NCBI GenBank assembly: GCA_017429765.1
Contig: JAFROJ010000042.1
Coordinates: 1 to 57,061, forward strand
DNA length: 57,061 nt
From: Bacteroidales bacterium
GTDB taxonomy: Bacteria; Bacteroidota; Bacteroidia; Bacteroidales; UBA932
Direction of reading: 5' to 3'
The notes under the pieces are model-generated. The model saw nothing but the letters and a program-made list of their open reading frames with translations, ran no database searches and was not told where the DNA came from. This document shows positions 17,714-23,454 of this stretch, in pieces. Positions within the stretch are counted from its first letter, which is position 1; each line of letters begins with the position of its first letter. Made by a program: the position numbers and the translations under genes.

Positions 17714-18715
17714 ATGGAAGTTCGCGCTAAAAAAGCCCTTGGCCAGCATTTCTTGACTGACCAGTCAATCGCGATGAGGATTGTCGGCGCCCTCGAAGGC
17801 GCGCCAGTCCTCGAGGTCGGCCCCGGCATGGGCGTCCTGACCCGGTACCTGCTTCGCGGCCCCGGCGCAGACACCGAGTCGCCACGCCCCGATGGCATCT
17901 CAGCCGGAGCGGCCGGCCCCGAATTCTCGACCGCCTCGCTTCGCTCGGCCCCTCCCATCGCAAGCGATGGGTCCCTCCCTCTTAACGTGCCGAGGGTGGC
18001 AGTGGTTTCGCCATCCGGGCCGGCCGCCCCGGCCCGGCACCTGAAGGCCATCGAGATCGATAAGGAGAGTGTGGCGTATCTGAAGAAGCGTTTCCCGGAA
18101 CTGGGAGACGGGCTGATAGAGGGAGACTTCCTGAAGATGGATTTAAGTGGCCTGTTCCCGGGGCAATTCTCGATCATCGGCAACTTCCCCTACAACATCT
18201 CCTCGCAGATATTCTTCAAGATAATCGACAACCGGGACCTTGTGCCGGAAGTTGTCTGCATGATCCAGAAGGAGGTGGCCCAGCGTATCGCCGAGAAGCC
18301 CGGCACAAAGACCTACGGCATCCTGTCGGTCTTCCTCCAGGCCTGGTATGACATCGAATATCTCTTCACGGTCGGCCCTGGAGCCTTCAACCCTCCGCCC
18401 AAGGTCCAGTCCGCTGTGATACGACTCACTCGCAACTCCAGGACAGAATTAGGCTGCGACGAGAAGTTGTTCCGCGCGATAGTGAAAACCGCCTTCGGCC
18501 AAAGGCGTAAAACGCTGCGTAACTCGCTGAAGCCTCTCCTTCAACAGGTTCCGGCCCTTCGACAGGCTCATGAACCGGACCGGTCGCTGAGCTTGTCGAA
18601 GCACACCGACCGGCCGAATCTCCGGTTCACCGAAGACCCGGTCTTCGACCTTCGCCCCGAGCGCCTGAGCGTCGAGGACTTCATCGCCCTCACCCTGACC
18701 TTGCAGGGCGAATAG
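17714..18715 (+). CDS. rsmA: 16S rRNA (adenine-N6,N6)-dimethyltransferase with two repeat-derived insertions
   Basis: The N-terminus [13 protein letters not shown] and the SAM motif [15 protein letters not shown] identify RsmA (KsgA). The catalytic motif IV reads [10 protein letters not shown], and the C-terminal domain has [13 protein letters not shown] and ERLSVEDF. The protein is 333 residues, against about 250-280 usually. Two insertions explain the excess. Residues 48-109 sit between motif I and motif II (KAIEIDKES) and are rich in Pro, Ala, Gly and Ser. Residues about 279-300 sit before the C-terminal helix. Both coincide with palindromic DNA repeats (17,909-18,027 and 18,557-18,601), and the frame is kept. 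The ATG at 17,714 is preferred over a GTG at 17,708 that overlaps the promoter box. The essential motifs are intact, so function is probably retained. Confidence 0.95.
   Translation: MEVRAKKALGQHFLTDQSIAMRIVGALEGAPVLEVGPGMGVLTRYLLRGPGADTESPRPDGISAGAAGPEFSTASLRSAPPIASDGSLPLNVPRVAVVSPSGPAAPARHLKAIEIDKESVAYLKKRFPELGDGLIEGDFLKMDLSGLFPGQFSIIGNFPYNISSQIFFKIIDNRDLVPEVVCMIQKEVAQRIAEKPGTKTYGILSVFLQAWYDIEYLFTVGPGAFNPPPKVQSAVIRLTRNSRTELGCDEKLFRAIVKTAFGQRRKTLRNSLKPLLQQVPALRQAHEPDRSLSLSKHTDRPNLRFTEDPVFDLRPERLSVEDFIALTLTLQGE
17909..18027. repeat. Palindromic interspersed repeat, family C copy 1, inside rsmA
   Basis: An 11-base perfect inverted repeat (GCGGCCGGCCC at 17,909-17,919, GGGCCGGCCGC at 18,017-18,027) brackets a core running from GCCTCGCTTCGCTCGG to GGCAGTGGTT. 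The core ends with a 29-base stretch (17,979-18,007) identical to one at 26,432-26,460, and it contains an inner hairpin CCCATCGC / GCGATGGG. It lies in frame within the coding sequence and encodes an LNVPRVAVV peptide. Confidence 0.8.
18557..18601. repeat. Palindromic interspersed repeat, family A, inside rsmA
   Basis: CTTCGACAGGCTCA at 18,557-18,570 pairs with TGAGCTTGTCGAAG at 18,588-18,601 (one mismatch in 14). The element adds about 22 residues near the RsmA C-terminus and keeps the frame. Related copies are in the FAD/Fe-S oxidase, the GH2 gene and downstream of rpsJ. Confidence 0.8.
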
Positions 18716-18718
18716 TGA

Positions 18719-19819
18719 CTAACGGAAAATATTCAACACCTGGACGCAGGCCCGGGCGTCGTGCATGGGGTACATGCGGAAAGCGATGGTGTCAACGGTG
18801 TCGTTCAGGTGATCTTTGATGTAGTCCCAGATCCTCATGGCATAGTCGGCGCCCTCGGGTACACTCTGGTACTTCCAGGCGCACAGGTTGGCGATCAGGG
18901 CTTCGGCCTGAACCCAGGGAACCATCTGGCTGTCGATCTCCCCGTCGGCGTCCTTCCCGAGCGACACATAGCCCTCGCCTGTCATTCCCTCCATCCCCGC
19001 CTTGTAGAGACTGAGGCAGACATCCTTGACATGATTGATCACATCCATGTCGCGGATGGAATAGGCGGCGTCGAGGATGGACCATGAGGCCTCGAGGTCA
19101 AGACCGTAGAGGAGGCCCGACGGGACGACATTCCAGTCTTTACCGAACCTCAGCTCGAGATGGCCGGTCCGGGGATTGAAGAACTCCGAGATCAACACGT
19201 CGATCAAGTCGGCTATCACACCCCTGAGAGATGGATCCTTCCACACCCGGAAGAGATTTGAATAACTCTCCAGGAGATAAAGATGAGAGACAGCCAACTT
19301 AGACTCATCCTTGACAGTGAAGTCTCGGGAAAGAACCTCCTTGTAGCCCCCGAGGGAGAGATCGTGGAACTCTTTCTCCACAATCTTGTACAGATTGACC
19401 GCCTGCTTGAGGGACTCCTCGTCGCGGGTGGCGCCGTAGAACTCACTGAGGGCGTAGATGGCCAGCGCCTGGTTGCTGAGTATGGCGTCAGTGTCTTTCT
19501 TCTCGCCCCAGGAGTCCACATAGACGAAGGCTCCTCCGTACTTATGGTCGATGAAATGCTGGATGAAATAGTCCTTCCCGTTCATCGCGGGCATCAGGTA
19601 CTCCTTCTTGCGGAACACCCGGTAGGCATTGGAGAAAGCCCAGATGATGCGGGCGTTGAGCTGTTCCTCCCTGTCGGCGTCCTTGTCGGCCGCAAGCCCC
19701 TCGGCGATCTTCCCGTAGAAGCCGCCGCGGGGATCTTGCATGCCGGACCAGAATTTGAGGATGTCCCACTCAAGGACTTCTTTGACCTCCTTGAGCAGAA
19801 TGTCTGTCCTTCCTGTCAT
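18719..19819 (-). CDS. AGE-family sugar 2-epimerase-like protein
   Basis: 366 residues with an (alpha/alpha)6-barrel pattern, no signal peptide. Family motifs visible are GGFYGKI near the start, RIIWAFSNAYR, AVSHLYLLESYSNLFRVW and a C-terminal YPMHDARACVQVL. The family includes N-acylglucosamine 2-epimerase and cellobiose 2-epimerase. The motif usually written GHDIEASW reads GLDLEASW here, so a His that is catalytic in characterised epimerases appears to be Leu; the C-terminal PYHN-type motif is also altered (YPMHD). The protein may therefore have a changed reaction or be a binding protein. It follows rsmA on the opposite strand and precedes no obvious partner; the DUF1080 gene upstream (19,838-21,133) reads the same way, 18 bases away, so they may be co-transcribed. 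Confidence 0.82.
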   Translation of the reverse strand: MTGRTDILLKEVKEVLEWDILKFWSGMQDPRGGFYGKIAEGLAADKDADREEQLNARIIWAFSNAYRVFRKKEYLMPAMNGKDYFIQHFIDHKYGGAFVYVDSWGEKKDTDAILSNQALAIYALSEFYGATRDEESLKQAVNLYKIVEKEFHDLSLGGYKEVLSRDFTVKDESKLAVSHLYLLESYSNLFRVWKDPSLRGVIADLIDVLISEFFNPRTGHLELRFGKDWNVVPSGLLYGLDLEASWSILDAAYSIRDMDVINHVKDVCLSLYKAGMEGMTGEGYVSLGKDADGEIDSQMVPWVQAEALIANLCAWKYQSVPEGADYAMRIWDYIKDHLNDTVDTIAFRMYPMHDARACVQVLNIFR

Positions 19820-19837
19820 GACGGCAGTGTTAACAAA

Positions 19838-21133
19838 CTACAGCGTCTTGATGTGAAGGTTCCGCCAGCGGACCTTGATGCCACCACCGTCATGGATCTG
19901 CAGGCAGATACGGCCGCGGCCCTTGCCGATAGCCTCATCGGTGATGTCGGTCATGGGCTCGCCGTTGAGCCAGGACTGGAGATGGTCGCCCTCCAGGCGC
20001 ACGCGCATCGTGTTCCACTCACCGTATTTGAGGATGTTCTCTTTCTCGTCGGGGATCTGGTAAAGCCAGCCGCGGCCATAGGACTCATAGACTCCGCCGG
20101 AGTCGTTTCCGGGAGGGGCGACCTCGACCTGCCAACCATTGACCTTCACACCCTCGGGGACGACGGACCTGATGAATATTCCGGAGTTGCCGGAAGCCTC
20201 CTGCTTGAAATCGACAGTGAGGTCGAAATTGTAGTAGTACTCGGCGGTCCCGAAATAGCCGTAAGCCTTGTCCGGGCCGGACTCGCAGACGAGGCATCCC
20301 TCGTCGTCGACGTACCAGAGCTCGGTGCCGTAGTTAACCCATCCGGTCAGGTCCTTACCGTTGAAAAGATCTTTCTCAACAGGCTCGGGATCAGGGAGTT
20401 CCTTGATCTTGATGTTCCTGAACCAGGCGGGATAGCCATGATCCTGGAGGCAGATGTGTCCGGTCGGGGACATGCCGTACTCGGTGCACTCGGCCCACTT
20501 GCCGGCGGCCTTGCGCTCGAACCAGTCCTCGCTCCAGGCGTCGAACTCGACGGTCACCTTGCCGTTCAGCAGGTAGGTCACGTGGCCGTTGTCGAAGATG
20601 ATCTCCGACTCGTTCCACTCGCCCGCGGGCTTAAGGTCACGGGTCTCGAAATCAGGGACATACATGGCGTAGTCAACGGCGCATCTCTGCCAAGGCTCGA
20701 GGACATAGCCGTCGTTCATCTCGGTGAAGTTGTCGTCGTCGATCAACTGGTACTCAGGGCCGGTCACATAGGGCACGCTGAAGCACTTGCGCTCCACGAC
20801 ATGGTACATCACACCACTGTTGCCGCCCTTGCTGATCTTCCACTCCCACTTGAGGTCGAAGTTGGTGAATTCCTTGTCAGTGACGATATAACCGTTGGCG
20901 TCGCTTCCCTCGCCGTCGGCCTGGATGGTCCCGTCAACGACGGTCCAGGGGCCGGTGAGAGCCTCTCCGTTGTAATCCCTCCAGCCGTCCAGGGTGGCTC
21001 CGTCGAAAAGAAGCTGCCATCCCTCGGCTTTTTCCTTTGATGTCAACGTGTTCTGCTTGGGGGCGCAACTCACGACCGTCATAGCCGCGAGGAGCGTCGC
21101 TCCGGTCCAATAAATCAACTTTCTCATATTCAT
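19838..21133 (-). CDS. Tandem DUF1080 lipoprotein (3-keto-disaccharide hydrolase family)
   Basis: About 431 residues with a lipoprotein signal (TVVSCAPK). Two DUF1080 concanavalin-like domains are seen: the first begins GWQLLFDGATLDGW, the second DLFNGKDLTGW. Each has a beta-jelly-roll pattern with NSG motifs (GGNSGVMYH, SGNSGIFIR) and a C-terminal WRNLHIK or WFRNIKIK strand. DUF1080 proteins cleave 3-keto-glycosides made by Gfo/Idh dehydrogenases, in a route described for Bacteroides. The start is taken at MNMRKLIYW, because the upstream codons precede no signal sequence. The downstream AGE-like gene is 18 bases away. The exported Gfo/Idh dehydrogenase at 28,097 is a possible pathway partner. 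Confidence 0.85.
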   Translation of the reverse strand: MNMRKLIYWTGATLLAAMTVVSCAPKQNTLTSKEKAEGWQLLFDGATLDGWRDYNGEALTGPWTVVDGTIQADGEGSDANGYIVTDKEFTNFDLKWEWKISKGGNSGVMYHVVERKCFSVPYVTGPEYQLIDDDNFTEMNDGYVLEPWQRCAVDYAMYVPDFETRDLKPAGEWNESEIIFDNGHVTYLLNGKVTVEFDAWSEDWFERKAAGKWAECTEYGMSPTGHICLQDHGYPAWFRNIKIKELPDPEPVEKDLFNGKDLTGWVNYGTELWYVDDEGCLVCESGPDKAYGYFGTAEYYYNFDLTVDFKQEASGNSGIFIRSVVPEGVKVNGWQVEVAPPGNDSGGVYESYGRGWLYQIPDEKENILKYGEWNTMRVRLEGDHLQSWLNGEPMTDITDEAIGKGRGRICLQIHDGGGIKVRWRNLHIKTL

Positions 21134-21154
21134 TGTGTTATTTGAATGAAACAA

Positions 21155-21352
21155 TTATCCAATGGCTAGAATCCCCAAGATCATGAAGAAGAGGATGATC
21201 AGGAGGATCACAGAGACTGTCACGCATCCGCAACCGCAACCGATGCCTTTCTTGGCCCCTTCGGTGAAGCCTTTCTCTCCCTCGCCGCTGTGGGAGAACA
21301 GCAGGCCGATGACGCCGCCGACAAGGGCGCAAATTAAAATGAATCTCAACAT
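21155..21352 (-). CDS. Small membrane protein with a CGCGC motif
   Basis: 65 residues starting MLRFILICALVGGV. Two membrane helices flank a short polar stretch (SHSGEGEKGFTEGAKKG) and a cysteine cluster GCGCGC just before the second helix. A -7 box TACATTTG (21,359-21,366) lies six bases upstream of this ATG, which supports the start and a very short leader; an earlier ATG at 21,361 overlaps the box. The function is unknown. It lies between the DUF1080 gene and the divergent Xaa-Pro aminopeptidase gene. Confidence 0.6.
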   Translation of the reverse strand: MLRFILICALVGGVIGLLFSHSGEGEKGFTEGAKKGIGCGCGCVTVSVILLIILFFMILGILAIG

Positions 21353-21358
21353 AGTGAA

Positions 21359-21414
21359 CAAATGTAATACTTTTCCGGACTATTTTCAATAGTCCCGCCT
21401 AATTGTTATCTTTG
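21359..21414. promoter_or_regulatory. Divergent promoters for the small membrane protein and the aminopeptidase
   Basis: Minus strand TACATTTG at 21,359-21,366, and plus strand TATCTTTG at 21,407-21,414. The plus-strand box is 26 bases before the aminopeptidase ATG at 21,441. Confidence 0.55.
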
Positions 21415-21440
21415 TCAACAAGGATAAAAACAAGTAAGAC

Positions 21441-22928
21441 ATGTTCGCGAAGGATATCTACATCGCCCGCAGGCGCGCCCTCATCGGAAAGATGGCCGCC
21501 ACCGCCCCTGAGGGGAAGCGCGGGATCGCCCTGTTCGTGGGAAACGCCGAAGCCGCCGCCCAATACAAGGACAACGCTTATAAATTCAGGCAGGACTCTT
21601 CCTGGCTGTACTATTTCGGCTTGGACGAGCCGTGGATGGGAGCGGTGATCGACCTCGACAGCGGGGAGGAGACACTTTACGCCGACGACGTCGAGATTGA
21701 CGACATCATCTGGATGGGTCCCCAACCCTCCGTGGCCTCCAAGGCCGCCGCGGTCGGGATAGACAGATCCGCCCCCTACGGCGCGATGACAGTGGCCGTC
21801 ACAAAGGCTCTCGCCACAGGGAGGAATATTCATTTCCTTCCCCCGTCGAGATATTTCAACACCATGAAGCTGGCCTCCCTGACCGGGATTGACGAGGAGA
21901 GTGTAGGCAAGGTGGCCCCCATCGATGAAGACGGTGGCAGGCACGCCTCCGGGGAGTTGGTCAAGGCCGTGATCTCGATGAGGCTCGTCAAGGAACCTTG
22001 TGAGATAGAGCAACTTGACGATGCCGGAGCCCTCGGCCAGGAGATGCACTCCGTGGCCAGGGACAGCATCAGGATCGGGATCGTTGAGCAGGACATCGTC
22101 GGGAAGATGGAAGGGGTCGTCCTCCAGAAAGGCTGGGGAGTCTCCTTCCCCACAATCCTCACCCAGCACGGCGAGACCCTCCACAACCACATCCACGACA
22201 CGATCATCGAGCCGGGGAAACTGATGGTGATCGACGCCGGGGCGGAGAACAACATGCACTACGCCTCCGACTTCACGAGGACATATCCGACCTCCGGGAG
22301 ATTCACATCCAAACAGAGGGACATCTACCAGATCGTCTGCGACTGCAACGAGCTGGCTTTCAGCCTGACGAGGCCCGGGGTCGCCTACCGGGACATCCAC
22401 ATAGCGACCGCCAGGCTTATGCTGGAGAGGCTCAAGGACCTCGACCTTGTGAGGGGCGACGTGGACGCCATGGTGGCGGAGGGAATAGCCGGCCTGTTCC
22501 AGCCCCACGGCCTTGGCCACAACATGGGTCTTGACGTGCACGACATGGAGGATCTGGGCGAGAACCTTGTGGGTTACGATCCGGACCAGAAGCGTTCCGA
22601 ACAACTTGGGCTCGGCAGCCTCAGGATGGCCCGCCGTCTCGTCCCCGGGAACGTGATCACAGACGAGCCGGGAATATATTTCATCCCCGCTCTGATCTCG
22701 AAATGGAAGGCGGAGGGAACCGGCAAGGATTTCGTCAACTACGCCAAACTCGAGTCCTATCACGACTTCGGCGGCATCAGGCTCGAGGACGATGTCCTCG
22801 TGACCGCCGACGGGGCCCGCAGGACCGGCCCGAACCGCCTGCCGATCCAGCCGGACGACGTGGAGGACGCGATGTCATCCCCCGCGATGTCATCCCCCGC
22901 GATGTCATCCCCCGCGATGTCATCCTGA
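21441..22928 (+). CDS. Xaa-Pro aminopeptidase (M24, aminopeptidase P type) with a repeat-derived C-terminal tail
   Basis: 495 residues. An N-terminal creatinase-type domain (about 1-170) is followed by the pita-bread peptidase fold with the metal ligands in MVIDAGAENNMHYASDFTRT (two Asp), LFQPHGLGHNMGLDVHD (His), DEPGIYF (Glu) and RLEDDVLVT (Glu). It removes N-terminal residues that precede proline. The last 18 or so residues read as repeats of M-S-S-P-A and come from three tandem 15-base units plus part of a palindromic repeat (22,871-22,946). The natural end of the enzyme is probably near PIQPDDVED. The DUF456 gene starts 22 bases after the stop. Confidence 0.92.
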   Translation: MFAKDIYIARRRALIGKMAATAPEGKRGIALFVGNAEAAAQYKDNAYKFRQDSSWLYYFGLDEPWMGAVIDLDSGEETLYADDVEIDDIIWMGPQPSVASKAAAVGIDRSAPYGAMTVAVTKALATGRNIHFLPPSRYFNTMKLASLTGIDEESVGKVAPIDEDGGRHASGELVKAVISMRLVKEPCEIEQLDDAGALGQEMHSVARDSIRIGIVEQDIVGKMEGVVLQKGWGVSFPTILTQHGETLHNHIHDTIIEPGKLMVIDAGAENNMHYASDFTRTYPTSGRFTSKQRDIYQIVCDCNELAFSLTRPGVAYRDIHIATARLMLERLKDLDLVRGDVDAMVAEGIAGLFQPHGLGHNMGLDVHDMEDLGENLVGYDPDQKRSEQLGLGSLRMARRLVPGNVITDEPGIYFIPALISKWKAEGTGKDFVNYAKLESYHDFGGIRLEDDVLVTADGARRTGPNRLPIQPDDVEDAMSSPAMSSPAMSSPAMSS

Positions 22929-22946
22929 GCGAAGCGAAGGATCTGA
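22871..22946 (+). repeat. 15-base tandem repeat leading into a family B repeat
   Basis: GATGTCATCCCCCGC occurs three times in a row (22,871-22,915), and then a fourth start GATGTCATCCTGAGCG runs into GAAGCGAAGGATCT, the interspersed family B sequence. It forms the C-terminal codons of the aminopeptidase and the region just upstream of the DUF456 start. Confidence 0.85.
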
Positions 22947-22950
22947 AGCG

Positions 22951-23454
22951 ATGGATCTAATGTCGACAGTCATCATCATCCTGGCCGTCCTGGCCGGAAT
23001 AATCGGGATCCTCGGCAGCGTTCTGCCGGGGCTGCCCGGGCCGCCGGTCAGTTGGCTCGGGCTCATGCTCCTTTATTTCTGGGGGCACGGGGCCGACAAG
23101 GCGGGGGATCCTATGACACTGACCTTCCTTCTGGTCTGGCTTGCGGTCACCATTGTCGTCTGCGTCGTGGACTATGTTGTCCCGGCGTATTTCACCAGGG
23201 TGACCGGAGGCAGCAAGGCGGCCGGCCGGGGAGCCATAGTCGGACTATTCGCCGGAATGTTCATTCCCCCGGTCGGAATCATCCTCGGAACCCTCCTCGG
23301 CGCTTTCCTGGCTGAGTTCCTGGTGTCCCGCAAGAGCGGCTGGCAGTCCACCAAATCGGCCGTCGGGGCCCTTCTGGGCTTCATTTTCGGCACCGGGATC
23401 AAGCTGATCGCAAGCGGCATGATGATGTATTATATCATAGTGTTCCTGAAATGA
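22951..23454 (+). CDS. DUF456 family membrane protein
   Basis: 167 residues with four to five membrane helices. The glycine/proline-rich opening VLPGLPGPPVSWLGL and the middle AAGRGAIVGLFAGMF are typical of DUF456. The function is unknown. The start is ATG at 22,951 or at 22,960. The stop overlaps the ATG of the FAD/Fe-S oxidase by four bases (ATGA), which indicates translational coupling. The upstream region that should hold the ribosome-binding site is made of repeat DNA. Confidence 0.85.
   Translation: MDLMSTVIIILAVLAGIIGILGSVLPGLPGPPVSWLGLMLLYFWGHGADKAGDPMTLTFLLVWLAVTIVVCVVDYVVPAYFTRVTGGSKAAGRGAIVGLFAGMFIPPVGIILGTLLGAFLAEFLVSRKSGWQSTKSAVGALLGFIFGTGIKLIASGMMMYYIIVFLK

Noticed and set aside
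19283-21040. 585-codon open frame on the plus strand opposite the epimerase and DUF1080 genes
   Set aside because: It mirrors the codon structure of two well-supported genes on the other strand, has no domain pattern and is rich in Val, Gly, Leu and Asp, as expected of an antisense shadow in GC-rich DNA.
21399-22763. 454-codon frame on the minus strand
   Set aside because: Antisense to the Xaa-Pro aminopeptidase; no motif or signal is visible.
22862-22928. CRISPR-like short tandem repeats
   Set aside because: The 15-base units are contiguous with no spacers and lie in a coding sequence; this is a simple tandem repeat.
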